NCBI RefSeq assembly: GCF_900078305.2
Contig: NZ_LT546028.1
Location: forward strand, 1,124,570 to 1,188,569
Direction: 5' to 3'
DNA: 64,000 bases
DNA from: Corynebacterium bouchesdurhonense
Lineage (GTDB): Bacteria; Actinomycetota; Actinomycetes; Mycobacteriales; Mycobacteriaceae
Of this stretch, positions 44,652 through 53,181 are shown piece after piece. Within the stretch, counting starts at the first letter, position 1. Every line of letters begins with the position of its first letter. The notes below the pieces were generated by a model, which was not told the origin of the DNA, searched no databases, and was given only the letters and a program-made list of their open reading frames with translations. A program made the translations under genes and the position numbers.

Positions 44652-45599
44652 ATGCAGAAGTCTAGCGATCAAGCTTCCCCCTTCTCGAGCGTGCGCACGG
44701 TAGTGGTGCCAGCGGCGGGGATGGGGACGCGGTTCTTGCCCGCCACGAAGACGGTGCCGAAAGAACTGCTGCCCGTGGTGGACACGCCCGGCATTGAGCT
44801 GATCGCGCAGGAGGCGGCGGACCTGGGGGCCGAGCGCCTAGCCATCGTGGTGGCGCCGGAGAAGCAGGAGATCATGCGCCACTTCGGCGAGTTCTCCACC
44901 CTCCAGGAGCGCCTGCGGGCCCGCGGCAAGGATGAGCAGGCGGAGAAGGTGGCGCGCGCCCACGGCCTCATCGACGCGGTTGCTGTGACCCAGGACGCAC
45001 CGCTCGGCCTCGGCCACGCGGTGGGCTGTGCGGAGGCGGCGCTCGACGCCGAGGAGGACGTGGTGGCGGTCATGCTGCCGGACGACCTCGTGCTGCCGTT
45101 CGGGGTGATGGCCAAGATGGTCGAGGTGCGCAACAAGTTCGGCGGGAGCGTTCTGTGCGCCTTCAACGTCACGGAGGACGAGGTGTTCAACTACGGCGTG
45201 TTCGACGTCGAGGAGGCCTCGGACACGGTCGACGGTGTAGACGTCATGCGCGTGCGCGGCATGGTGGAGAAGCCCGCCAAGGAGGAAGCCCCCTCGACGC
45301 TGGTGGCCACCGGCCGCTATTTGCTGGACCGGGCGGTGTTCGACGCGCTCGGCCGGATCGAGCCGGGGAAGGGGGGCGAGCTGCAGCTCACCGACGCCAT
45401 CGAGCTCATGATCCAGGAGGGCCACCCGGTGCACGTTGTGGTGCACGACGGCAAGCGCCACGACCTGGGCAACCCAGGCGGCTATATCCCCGCGAACGTG
45501 GACTTCGGCCTGCGGGACAAGAAGTATGGCCCGGCGCTCTACACCGCGGTGAAGAAAATCATCGCGGACTACGAGGCAGAGCATCCCGAGCTCGGCTAA
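44652..45599 (+). CDS. galU: UTP-glucose-1-phosphate uridylyltransferase GalU
   Basis: 315 residues. Motifs: VVVPAAGMGTRFLPATKTVPKE (nucleotide loop), VVDTPGIELIAQEAADLGAE, APLGLGHAVGCAEAAL, VMLPDDLVLP (metal Asp), GMVEKPAKEEAPSTL and ATGRYLLDRAVFDALGRI. Makes UDP-glucose for galactan/arabinogalactan, trehalose and glycolipid synthesis. ATG at 44652, no long upstream extension. First of galU-glp-rimJ-glpR. Confidence 0.97.
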   Translation: MQKSSDQASPFSSVRTVVVPAAGMGTRFLPATKTVPKELLPVVDTPGIELIAQEAADLGAERLAIVVAPEKQEIMRHFGEFSTLQERLRARGKDEQAEKVARAHGLIDAVAVTQDAPLGLGHAVGCAEAALDAEEDVVAVMLPDDLVLPFGVMAKMVEVRNKFGGSVLCAFNVTEDEVFNYGVFDVEEASDTVDGVDVMRVRGMVEKPAKEEAPSTLVATGRYLLDRAVFDALGRIEPGKGGELQLTDAIELMIQEGHPVHVVVHDGKRHDLGNPGGYIPANVDFGLRDKKYGPALYTAVKKIIADYEAEHPELG

Positions 45600-45606
45600 C
45601 CAGGCG

Positions 45607-45639
45607 GCGGCAGGTAGGCGACAGGTAGGCGGCAGGGAA
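45607..45639. repeat. 11-bp tandem repeat, three units, before the moeA-like gene
   Basis: GCGGCAGGTAG, GCGACAGGTAG and GCGGCAGGGAA at 45607, 45618 and 45629, just upstream of the ribosome-binding site AAAGGAG. A third short intergenic tandem array in this stretch of the chromosome. Confidence 0.75.
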
Positions 45640-45652
45640 AAGGAGCGGGCCG

Positions 45653-46963
45653 ATGCGCAGCGTTGAGGACCAGCTAGAGATGGTGGTCGATGCGGCGGTG
45701 ACGCCGGAGCCGATCCGCGTCGGCCTCGGCGACGCCCTCGGCCTGATGTGTGCCGAGGAGGTCGCCGCCACCAAGCCGCTGCCTGGGTTCAACCAGGCGG
45801 CGGTGGACGGCTACGCGGTCCGCTCCGTGGACGTGGGGGGAACGGTCGGTCTGTCCCGCCCGGGTACTGGACCCGGCGCGCACCAGGACAGCGGCGAAGA
45901 GGACCAGGAGTCCGCCCCGGCCCCCGCCCGCGAGCGCGCACTGCCCGTGGTGGGCAGGGTGAACGCGGGGTCGCATAAACCGCTGCGCCTGCAGCCGAAG
46001 CAGGCGGGTCGCGTGGCCACGGGCGCGCCGCCGCCGACGCTCGCGGACGCCGTGCTGCCCCTGGCGTGGTCCGACCGCGGCACCAAGCGCGTCACCCCGG
46101 AGCGCCCCGTGCGCACCGGGGACTTTGTCCGCCGCGCGGGCGACGACATCCAGCCGGGAGACATCGCCGTGCGCCCGGGCACTATCCTCGGCCCGGCGCA
46201 GATCGGGCTGATCGCCGCCGCGGGGCGCGACAAGGTGCTGGCGTACCCGCGCCCGCGCGTGACCGTGATGAGCTACGGCCTCGAACTTGTGGACGTTGAC
46301 CGGGACCCGGGCCTGGGCCAGGTCTTCGACGTGGCGTCCTACGTGGTCGCCGCGGCGGCCGAGGAGGCGGGCGCGGACGTGCACCGCATCGGCATCATCA
46401 ACGCCGAGCCGCGCCAGCTGCGCGAGGCCATCGCCGGCAACGTGGCCCGCAGCGAGCTCGTGGTCATCACCGGTGCCGTCGGCGGCTCCGGGGCGGACGC
46501 GGTGCTGGAGGTGCTGCGCGAGCTGGGCGAGGTGGACACCACCCGCGTGGCGATGCACCCCGGCTCCGTGCAGGGCTTCGGCCTGCTGGGGCAGGAGCGC
46601 GTCCCCGCGTTCCTGTTGCCCTCGAACCCGGTGGCCGCCCTGGTGATTGCGGAGGTGATGGTGCGGCCGGCGATCCGGGCGTCGTTAGGCAAAGCTTCCA
46701 CCTCGCGCCGCACCGTGCGGGCCCGCTCGCTGCGCGCGATCGAGTCCATCGGCGGGCGCCGCGGCTACATCCGGGCGCGCCTGATGCGCGACGCGGACAC
46801 GGGTGATTACCTGGTGGAGAGCCTCGGCGGCGTCGCTGGGGCGCCGGCCCACCTGCTCGCGGGCTTCGCCGAGGCCAACGCCATGATCCGGCTGCCGGAA
46901 GGCATCACCTACGTGCGCCCGGGCGAGATCGTGGACGTCGAGTTCCTGCAGCAACGCTCGTAG
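45653..46963 (+). CDS. glp: Gephyrin/MoeA-like protein Glp
   Basis: 436 residues in the MoeA fold: N-terminal PLPGFNQAAVDGYAVRSVD, a large insertion, the MoCF_biosynth-like core and a C-terminal beta domain. Catalytic motifs are altered: the STGDEL-type loop reads VMSYGLELVDVD, SGGVSVG reads ITGAVGGSGAD, and KPGKP reads MHPGSVQG. This fits Glp, the actinobacterial gephyrin-like protein shown in C. glutamicum to bind FtsZ and the membrane receptor GlpR during cell division. The downstream GlpR-like gene supports this over a molybdopterin enzyme. AAAGGAG precedes the ATG. Confidence 0.85.
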   Translation: MRSVEDQLEMVVDAAVTPEPIRVGLGDALGLMCAEEVAATKPLPGFNQAAVDGYAVRSVDVGGTVGLSRPGTGPGAHQDSGEEDQESAPAPARERALPVVGRVNAGSHKPLRLQPKQAGRVATGAPPPTLADAVLPLAWSDRGTKRVTPERPVRTGDFVRRAGDDIQPGDIAVRPGTILGPAQIGLIAAAGRDKVLAYPRPRVTVMSYGLELVDVDRDPGLGQVFDVASYVVAAAAEEAGADVHRIGIINAEPRQLREAIAGNVARSELVVITGAVGGSGADAVLEVLRELGEVDTTRVAMHPGSVQGFGLLGQERVPAFLLPSNPVAALVIAEVMVRPAIRASLGKASTSRRTVRARSLRAIESIGGRRGYIRARLMRDADTGDYLVESLGGVAGAPAHLLAGFAEANAMIRLPEGITYVRPGEIVDVEFLQQRS

Positions 46964-46970
46964 CGCGCCC

Positions 46971-47630
46971 ATGATCGACGCCCTGCTCAAGCCGTTTCGC
47001 GCACCCACGCCAGGTTGGCCGGAATCCACCCGTGAGGTGCAGCTTGTCAGCGGCACCCGGCTGCACCTGCGACCCCTGCGCGCCGCCGACGGCGACGCCT
47101 GGATCTCCACGCGCCTCGCCGACGAGGCGTGGCTGAAACCCGTGGAACCCACCGCCCCGTCCACCTGGGAGGCCGCCCACACGCACGCCGCGTGGCGCAA
47201 CACGTGGCTCAACCTCAAGCGCCTCGCGGCCGACGGGGTGGTGGTGCCCCTGGTCATCGAGGCGGACGGGCAGTTCGCCGGCCAGGTCACACTGGGCAAC
47301 ATCCAGCACGGTGCGGTGGGGGAGTGCTGGATCGGCTACTGGGTGCACTCCCCGTTCATGGGCCGCGGCATCGCCACCGCTGCGTGCGCGCTGGGCGTTG
47401 ACCACGCCTTCCACCGCGTGGGCATGCACCGCGTCACGGCTACCTTTCTGCCGTCCAACCCGGCGTCGGGAAGCGTGCTCAAAGCGTGCGGCTTCCGCGA
47501 GGAGGGCTTCATGCGCCGCAACCTGCACATCGACGGCGAGTGGCGCGACCACTACTTCGTGGCCCTAAACTGCGACGATTTCCCCTCCGACGCGGTGGAT
47601 CGCCTCGCGACCGCCGGGCGCCTGCGGTAG
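46971..47630 (+). CDS. rimJ: GNAT acetyltransferase (RimJ-like)
   Basis: 219 residues. GNAT domain: LRPLRAADGDAWISTRLADE, ECWIGYWVHSPFMGRGIATA (acetyl-CoA loop), ALGVDHAFHRVGMHRVTATF, NPASGSVLKACGFREEGFMR. RimJ-type enzymes acetylate protein N-termini. The gene sits between glp and glpR, as in other actinobacteria. ATG 7 bp after glp. Confidence 0.9.
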   Translation: MIDALLKPFRAPTPGWPESTREVQLVSGTRLHLRPLRAADGDAWISTRLADEAWLKPVEPTAPSTWEAAHTHAAWRNTWLNLKRLAADGVVVPLVIEADGQFAGQVTLGNIQHGAVGECWIGYWVHSPFMGRGIATAACALGVDHAFHRVGMHRVTATFLPSNPASGSVLKACGFREEGFMRRNLHIDGEWRDHYFVALNCDDFPSDAVDRLATAGRLR

Positions 47631-47750
47631 CCGCGCGAATTCGCCCGCCCGGCACCGGCGCGCCGGGGCCGGAGGCGCACCGCCCGCCGATACCGTTGTT
47701 GTAACTAACTGCGAACCCTCCAACGCTTGCGACGAAAGGTGGCCGCCGCT

Positions 47751-48959
47751 ATGGGCCCGAGCCTGATCATCCTGCTCATCATTGTGGTGTGGGTGATTGT
47801 CCTTGCCCCGCTGGTGCTGGGCGACAACAAGCCGATCCGCCGCTCCGGCGAGGGCTATGAGGAAACGCGCGTGCTCCACGAGGGCGGCTCGACCCCGGTT
47901 GCCGCCCGCCGCCGCCCCAAGCTCACCGCCGCGGACGTGCACCGCTACGGCCCCGAAGAGGGGGAGTACGAGGTGGTCGAGGCGGTCTCCGACGAGGAGC
48001 GGGTGCTTATCGACGACACCAAGAGCGGCCTCAAGCCCCTCTTTGCCAAGCGCACCGCCTCCGCAGAGGTGGTGGCCGCGGAGCCCGCGGTCATCGACGC
48101 CGAGGCGGAGCCCGCGGACGCGGCGGCCCAGGATGATGCCCCGGCAGAGGGCGAAACCCCGGCGAGTGGCGGCTCCACCGCGGTCTCCGTGTTGCAGGCT
48201 CGGGCGGCGGCCGAGGACATGGAGGATACCGACGACGCTGGGGCAACCGAGGACACCGAGGACGCTGGGGATACTGCGGACACCGAGGACACTGCGGGCA
48301 CCGAGGACACCGAGGCCTACCTCGATCCGTCCGACTTCGGCTACGCGGAGGCGGAACTCGCCGACTCGGTCGACGTTGATGAGGATGCCGAGGTCGACGC
48401 GGACGACGCGGATGACGCGGCCAACTCGGCCGACGAGGAAGAGACGCTCGAGGCAGGGGACGCAGACACCGAGCCGACCGACGAGGACATCGCCTTCGCC
48501 CAGACCCGCCGCGGGCGCGGCGGCTGGGACCCGCAGCAGGACGAGCGCAACCGCGCTAGCCGCTACCAGCGCCGCCAGCGCACCTTCGCCGGGCTGTTGA
48601 TCGCCTGCGTGATCACCCTGGTAGCCGCGGCGATGTTCGGCGGGTGGGTGTGGGTGCTGCCGGCGATTTCGATCGGGCTAACCGCGTGGTTCCTCGTCGC
48701 CTTGCGCCAGCTGGTGAAGAAGGAGCGCGCCCTGCGTCAGCGCCGCATGCGTCAGTTGCGCCGCGCCCGCCTCGGCGTGGACACAGGCCACACGGAGCAC
48801 GCCGCGTCTGCCACAGGGCGCCGCCGGGCCGGCGCGATTGTGGTGGACATGGACGACGAGAGCCCGGACTTCGACCACCTGCCGCGCTACCGCCAGCCGG
48901 AGCCGGAGTACAGCTCGCGCCGCCCCGAGCGTATCCCGGAGTTTGACCGCGCAAGCTAA
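47751..48959 (+). CDS. glpR: Glp receptor GlpR-like membrane protein
   Basis: 402 residues. TM1 at the extreme N-terminus (LIILLIIVVWVIVLAPLVLG), a very long acidic, low-complexity cytoplasmic region with repeated ED(T)-EDAGDT motifs (about residues 100-255), then two closely spaced helices (GLLIACVITLVAAAMFGGW; LPAISIGLTAWFLVALRQL) and a basic tail ending HLPRYRQPEPEYSSRRPER. This topology matches the GlpR/SepX family that anchors Glp at the divisome. AAAGG lies 14 bases before the ATG. Followed by tRNA-Ala. Confidence 0.82.
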   Translation: MGPSLIILLIIVVWVIVLAPLVLGDNKPIRRSGEGYEETRVLHEGGSTPVAARRRPKLTAADVHRYGPEEGEYEVVEAVSDEERVLIDDTKSGLKPLFAKRTASAEVVAAEPAVIDAEAEPADAAAQDDAPAEGETPASGGSTAVSVLQARAAAEDMEDTDDAGATEDTEDAGDTADTEDTAGTEDTEAYLDPSDFGYAEAELADSVDVDEDAEVDADDADDAANSADEEETLEAGDADTEPTDEDIAFAQTRRGRGGWDPQQDERNRASRYQRRQRTFAGLLIACVITLVAAAMFGGWVWVLPAISIGLTAWFLVALRQLVKKERALRQRRMRQLRRARLGVDTGHTEHAASATGRRRAGAIVVDMDDESPDFDHLPRYRQPEPEYSSRRPERIPEFDRAS

Positions 48960-49026
48960 GCGTTCCGGCAGCTCAGGCCGGCGATTTCAGATCACCGGGC
49001 GCCAGGAGTAACCTCGTAACAGCTGC

Positions 49027-49099
49027 GGGGCTATAGCTCAGTTGGTAGAGCGTCGCGTTCGCAATGCGAAGGTCAGGGGTTCGATTCCCCTTAGCTCCA
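49027..49099 (+). tRNA. tRNA-Ala (anticodon CGC)
   Basis: 73 nt. Acceptor GGGGCTA pairs with TAGCTCC, giving the G3-U70 pair that is the alanine identity element. Anticodon arm TCGCG-TTCGCAA-TGCGA, anticodon CGC (reads GCG). T-arm GGGTTCGATTCCC. No encoded CCA; followed by a hairpin. Confidence 0.96.
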
Positions 49100-49108
49100 C
49101 AAAACCCC

Positions 49109-49138
49109 ACCGGCCCCCGCCACACGGCGGGGGCCGGT
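49109..49138 (+). terminator. Terminator-like hairpin after tRNA-Ala
   Basis: ACCGGCCCCCGCC and GGCGGGGGCCGGT form a perfect 13-bp stem with a 4-base loop. No U-tract follows, as is common in high-GC actinobacteria. Confidence 0.8.
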
Positions 49139-49174
49139 GCTGCATGTCAGGAGTAGTAGGTACCATCTCCCAGC

Positions 49175-49783
49175 ATGTCCACAGAACGCATCCGGCGCGC
49201 CGTACTGATCGTGGCGCTGCTTAACCTGGCCTACTTCTTCGTCGAGTTCAGCGTGGCGGTGGCCATCGGCTCGGCCTCCTTGTTCGCGGATTCGGCGGAC
49301 TTCCTCGAGGATACGGCTATCAACCTCCTCATCTTCTTCGCCGTTGCTTGGCCGGCGCACCGCCGCCGCCAGGTGGGCGGCGCGCTGGCCGCGCTCATCC
49401 TCATCCCGGCAATCGCGGCAATCGGCACGGTGATCCACAAGCTGCTCAACCCGGCCGCGCCCTCGCCAGAGGGGCTCACGGCCACGGCGGCCGGCGCGCT
49501 GGTGGTCAACGTGATCTGCGCGCTCATCTTGGTTCGGCTGCGCAACGAGGGCTCAAGCTTAACTACGGGCGCGTGGCTCGCCGCCCGCAACGATGCCCTG
49601 GCGAACGTCCTCATCATCGTCGCTGGCTTGCTCACCTTCGTCTGGCCAACGGCCTGGTTCGACATCATCGTCGGCGCGATCATCGCCATCGTGAACCTCG
49701 ATGCCGCGAAGGAGGTGTGGGAGGCTTCCCGCGAGGAGCACGACTCGGTGGAGGAGGCGTTCGCGGAGCTGGAGGAGGACTAG
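49175..49783 (+). CDS. Cation-efflux (CDF)-like transporter
   Basis: 202 residues, about five or six helices. Start RIRRAVLIVALLNLAYFFVE then GSASLFADSADFLEDTAI: the CDF second-helix motif where D-x3-D binds metal. A second site in the fifth helix (NDALANVLIIVAGLL, TAWFDIIVGAIIAIV) is present. The cytoplasmic C-terminal domain of full CDF proteins is missing, and the charged end is short. Metal not assigned. Confidence 0.85.
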   Translation: MSTERIRRAVLIVALLNLAYFFVEFSVAVAIGSASLFADSADFLEDTAINLLIFFAVAWPAHRRRQVGGALAALILIPAIAAIGTVIHKLLNPAAPSPEGLTATAAGALVVNVICALILVRLRNEGSSLTTGAWLAARNDALANVLIIVAGLLTFVWPTAWFDIIVGAIIAIVNLDAAKEVWEASREEHDSVEEAFAELEED

Positions 49784-50387
49784 CCCCACACTCCCGAGGC
49801 GCCGCGGCGCCACGTGCCCACCAGGTTGGTGTCCACGATGCCCACGGACTCCATCAGCGCGTACATGGTCACCGGCCCCACGAGCGTGAAGCCGCGGCGC
49901 TTGAGCTCCTTGGCCAGCGCCTCGGACTCGGGGGAGCGGGTGGGCACTTCGTCCGCGGTGCGGGGCACCGGCGTGGCCTCGGGCTTGAACGACCAGATCA
50001 GCTCGGCCAGGTCTGTTCCCTCCTCGCGCAGGCGCAGCGCCGCCTCCGCGTTTGTCAGGGGGGGGCGGTGAGTTTGCGGCGGTTGCGGGTCAAAGTTGCG
50101 TCACCAAGCAAGTGCTCAATGCCCTCCATCCGCGCGACCTCCTCGGGCACGAACCCGCAGAACGCCTCGCGCAGCCGCTCGCGCTTCTGCAAGATGAGGC
50201 GCCAGGACAGGCCAACCTGGAACCCTTCGAGGCAAAGCCGTTCGAACATGCCGGCTTCATCGCGCACGGGCATGCCCCACTCCGTGTCGTAGTACTCCCG
50301 CAGCAGCGGGTCGCTCGCGGCCCACGGCGGGCGCGCCAGCCCGTCTTCGCCGATGACGGGGTGGGTGGGTTTTTCTGCATTACTCAT
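49780..50387 (-). pseudogene. tag: DNA-3-methyladenine glycosylase I (Tag), frameshifted in a G8/C8 run
   Basis: The N-terminal half (ARPPWAASDPLLREYYDTEWG, ERLCLEGFQVGLSWRLILQK, FCGFVPEEVARMEGIEHLLG, NRRKLTA) and C-terminal half (TNAEAALRLREEGTDLAELI, WSFKPEATP, SEALAKELKRRGFTLVGPVT, MYALMESVGIVDTNLVG) are both normal Tag, but in different frames. They meet in a run of eight G on the plus strand (50058-50065). Removing two bases or adding one restores a protein of about 201 residues; 608 nt is two over a whole frame. Tag removes 3-methyladenine. Start ATG at 50387. Either a sequencing miscount or a true slippage mutation. Confidence 0.88.
50058..50065. repeat. G8 homopolymer at the tag frameshift
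   Basis: Run of eight G within the coding region, exactly where the reading frame breaks. See tag. Confidence 0.9.
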
Positions 50388-50439
50388 ACGTATTGGACTC
50401 CGTTCGTGGCCCGTCGGTTCCATGAGTACTCTTATTCGC

Positions 50440-50850
50440 ATGAACCGGCCCGCTGTGCGCGATTTCGCCCTGCTGCTCCTGCGCGCCGTGCTCGGGGTGG
50501 TGTTCGTGGCGCGAGGCTACCAGCGCTGGTTCGGCGCGGGCATGCGCCAGACCGCGGAGGACCTCGCAGCCGCGGGCGTGCCGCAGCCGACGCTGAGCGC
50601 CTACCTCGCGGGCACCGCCGAGCTGCTGGCTGGCACGTTCCTCATCATCGGGCTGCTTACCACCATAGCCGCCTCCCTGCTGGTGCTAGTGGTGCTGGCC
50701 GGCGGGTACTTCGTGCACCTGGAGCACGGCTTCTTCGTGGAGGACGGCGGCGTGGAGTACCCGCTCGTGCTCGCGGTGGCGCTGTTCGTGATTGTTGTGT
50801 TCGGCTCCGGCCGCGCCAGCCTGGACGGGGTGCTCACGCGCGATGGTTAG
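50440..50850 (+). CDS. DoxX-family membrane protein
   Basis: 136 residues, four membrane helices. DoxX signature: FALLLLRAVLGVVFVARGYQRWFG, then VPQPTLSAYLAGTAELLAGTFLIIGLL and AGGYFVHLEHGFFVEDGGVEY. In mycobacteria DoxX partners with superoxide dismutase and SseA in redox defence. ATG at 50440 (MNRPAVRD); MSTLIR at 50422 possible. Overlaps the next gene by 8 bp. Confidence 0.88.
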   Translation: MNRPAVRDFALLLLRAVLGVVFVARGYQRWFGAGMRQTAEDLAAAGVPQPTLSAYLAGTAELLAGTFLIIGLLTTIAASLLVLVVLAGGYFVHLEHGFFVEDGGVEYPLVLAVALFVIVVFGSGRASLDGVLTRDG

Positions 50851-51481
50851 CCACGACGAGATTCAGGCGGCACTGTCCGCGCGCCTCGATGGGGAGCCAT
50901 TGCTTGTCGACGCATCCGTGGTCGACGCCCACCTCGCCCAGTGCGAGGAATGCCAGCGGTTCTGGGAACGCTCGCTCGCCCTCGGACGCAGCCTCGGCCT
51001 CGCCGACGTGGACGCCGCGGTAGCCCCGCCCGACCTTTCCGAGGTGATCCTGGCGGGGGTGAGCGACCCGTGGCGCAAGCTGGCGCAGCGGCGGATGGTC
51101 ACGCTGGCGATCGGGCGGGTGGCGCTGATGGCGATGGCCCTGGTGTGGGCCGCCTGGGCGGTGCTGCCCGTGGCCGCCGCCGGGGCGCCCGACCCGGTGA
51201 GCACCTCCTTCGCCTCCGTGCGCTTCGGCGTAGCGCTCGCACTGGGCTTGAGCGCGTGGCGCCCGTCCCAAGTGCCCGGCGTGCTTTTGGTGGTGGGCAC
51301 CATGTTCACCTTCACCGCCGGGTTTGCGGTGCGCGACGCGATCCTGCACATCGGCGAATTCAGCGCCGGGCTGGTGGTGGTGCCGCTGCTCACGTCACTC
51401 GCGCTGGTGTGGACATGGGCCGCGGACCGCGGGATTGAGGTACGCCGCGCTTGGGCGCTGCTCAACGCGAACCCACAGTAG
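50843..51481 (+). CDS. Membrane protein with N-terminal anti-sigma-like zinc finger
   Basis: 212 residues. The N-terminal 45 residues hold a zinc-finger motif (VVDAHLAQCEECQRFWERSL, H-x3-C-x2-C) as in ZAS/anti-sigma proteins. Four or five membrane helices follow (RVALMAMALVWAAWAVLPV; VRFGVALALGLSAW; VPGVLLVVGTMFTFTAGF; GLVVVPLLTSLALVW). There is no neighbouring ECF sigma gene, so a sensing role is inferred. An exact dispersed-motif copy encodes PLLVDASVVDAH, right before the finger. Confidence 0.8.
   Translation: MVSHDEIQAALSARLDGEPLLVDASVVDAHLAQCEECQRFWERSLALGRSLGLADVDAAVAPPDLSEVILAGVSDPWRKLAQRRMVTLAIGRVALMAMALVWAAWAVLPVAAAGAPDPVSTSFASVRFGVALALGLSAWRPSQVPGVLLVVGTMFTFTAGFAVRDAILHIGEFSAGLVVVPLLTSLALVWTWAADRGIEVRRAWALLNANPQ
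50902..50913 (+). repeat. Exact dispersed 12-mer (in the zinc-finger membrane protein gene)
   Basis: GCTTGTCGACGC in the context GGGGAGCCATT-motif-ATCC, near the full consensus. Confidence 0.85.
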
Positions 51482-51497
51482 CCGCTGCCTCCAGCCG

Positions 51498-53141
51498 CTA
51501 CTTCCAGCTCGGCAGCCACATGATGGACTGGTAGAAGCCTTCCGGCACACGGAACCCGTAGAGGATGGCGGACCAGTAGAGGAAGGCGGCCGCGACAACC
51601 GCCAGGTAGGCAACCACCACCACCTGTCCGGTGCGCGGGGTGGTGCCCGCCAGCTTGCGGATCACCCCGGAGCGAACCGGCTCGCCGCGCTGGGCGATGT
51701 TGCCCAGCGCGAGTGCGATGAGCACTGCGGTGAACGGAGCGAGCGCGGTGGCATAGAAGAAGTACATCTGGCGGTCGAAGGCGGCCAGCCACGGCAGGAA
51801 GCCGGCGGCGAAACCGATGAGGGGGACGATCACCCGGAAGTCCCGGCGGGTCAGCCACACCCATCCTGCCCAGAGCAGGACCGGCACGGTCAGCCACCAG
51901 ATAGGCGGGGTGCCGAAGAGGAAGATCATCTCCCGGCAGGTGCCCAGGCGCCCGCAGTCCAGGTCGGTGGCGGAGTAGTAGAGGATGGGGCGCGCGCCCA
52001 CCAACCACGCCCAGGGCTTGGAGTCCCAGGGGTGGGAGTGGCCGGACGAAGAGGTTAACGAGGCGTGGAACTCGGCCACGGAGAGGTGGTAGTAGATCCA
52101 GCCGGCGATCGGCTCGGGCAGGTGGGACAGCCACGGCCAGTCGGAGGCGGCAATCGAGCCGTCCGCGAGCGAGTGCCGGTACACCGAGGTCTCGGAGGCG
52201 AACCAGGCGCGCCAGGACCACGCGTAGAGCAGAAGCGGCACGAGGACGATGGAGGCGAGGGCTGAGGGGACGTCGCGAAGCAATGCCCCCGCAAGGGGCT
52301 TCTCCACCCCGTAGCGCTTGCGCAGCCACAGGTCCCAGAACGAGCCGAGCAGGCCGAAGAACGCCATGTAGTACAGGCCCGACCACTTCACCGACAGGGC
52401 GAGGCCGAGCAGCACGCCGGTAGCGAAGCGCCACCAACGGAAGCCCACGCGGGGCCCGAGCGGGCCGGCCGCTGCCACCTCGCCGGCTAGCCAGGCGCCG
52501 TGCCAGCGCTGGTGCACCTGGCGCATGTCTCCTGCCAGCGTCCAGGCGGCGGCGATGATGAAGAGCACCTCAAACATGTCCAGCATGCCGAACTTGGCGG
52601 AGACCAACAGGACGCCGTCAAACAGCGCGATCGCGCCGGCGAAGATGCCGACGGTGGTGGACTGGCTCACGCGCCGGCCGAGCAGGAAGGTGAAGACGAT
52701 TACGGCGGCGCCGAACAGGGCTGTCATCACTCGCCAGCCCAGCGGGGTGTAGCCGAAGAACGTCTCACCGAACGCCAGCAGCTGCTTGCCCAGCGGCGGG
52801 TGGACCACCAGGCCGTACGCCGGGTTGGACTCGATGCCGCCGAGGACCGGGTTGATGGAGCTGCGCACCATGTCCCAGCCCTGGGGCACGTAGTGCTTCT
52901 CGTCGAACACCGGGGTGCCGGAGCTGGTGGGCTGCAGCAGGCCGAGGAACCGCGTGAACAGGGCCAGTGCGCCCAGGACTAGCGCGGCGGTGGTGTCGCG
53001 CTTGGACCACGGGACGCTCACGGGCGCGCCCGGTGCGGGGCGCTTCGGCCGGTGGGGGCGGGGCGCGGCGCCGCCCGCGCTGTCTTGCTGGGTGGGCGCG
53101 GGCGGCGCGGGAGGCGTGGGTGGCGTATCGAGCGTGCTCAC
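51498..53141 (-). CDS. pmt: Protein O-mannosyltransferase (PMT family)
   Basis: 547 residues. Pro/Ala-rich cytoplasmic start, then PMT topology with about eleven helices. Conserved loop 1: GTPVFDEKHYVPQGWDMVR (the catalytic Asp-Glu), then NPAYGLVVHPPLGKQLLAFGE. GVLLVSAKFGMLDMFEVLF and LSVKWSGLYYMAFFGLLGS are family landmarks. It transfers mannose from polyprenyl phosphate to exported proteins at the membrane's outer face. GTG at 53141. Divergent from rsmI by 40 bp, as pmt and rsmI are in mycobacteria. Confidence 0.95.
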   Translation of the reverse strand: MSTLDTPPTPPAPPAPTQQDSAGGAAPRPHRPKRPAPGAPVSVPWSKRDTTAALVLGALALFTRFLGLLQPTSSGTPVFDEKHYVPQGWDMVRSSINPVLGGIESNPAYGLVVHPPLGKQLLAFGETFFGYTPLGWRVMTALFGAAVIVFTFLLGRRVSQSTTVGIFAGAIALFDGVLLVSAKFGMLDMFEVLFIIAAAWTLAGDMRQVHQRWHGAWLAGEVAAAGPLGPRVGFRWWRFATGVLLGLALSVKWSGLYYMAFFGLLGSFWDLWLRKRYGVEKPLAGALLRDVPSALASIVLVPLLLYAWSWRAWFASETSVYRHSLADGSIAASDWPWLSHLPEPIAGWIYYHLSVAEFHASLTSSSGHSHPWDSKPWAWLVGARPILYYSATDLDCGRLGTCREMIFLFGTPPIWWLTVPVLLWAGWVWLTRRDFRVIVPLIGFAAGFLPWLAAFDRQMYFFYATALAPFTAVLIALALGNIAQRGEPVRSGVIRKLAGTTPRTGQVVVVAYLAVVAAAFLYWSAILYGFRVPEGFYQSIMWLPSWK

Positions 53142-53181
53142 GAACAAGGATAGTAGCTGCCGCAGGCTACGCTTGAGCCCT

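Noticed and set aside
48200..48320. Repeat array in glpR
   Set aside because: It is low-complexity acidic coding (EDT/EDAGDT) in the linker, expected in this family, not an independent element.
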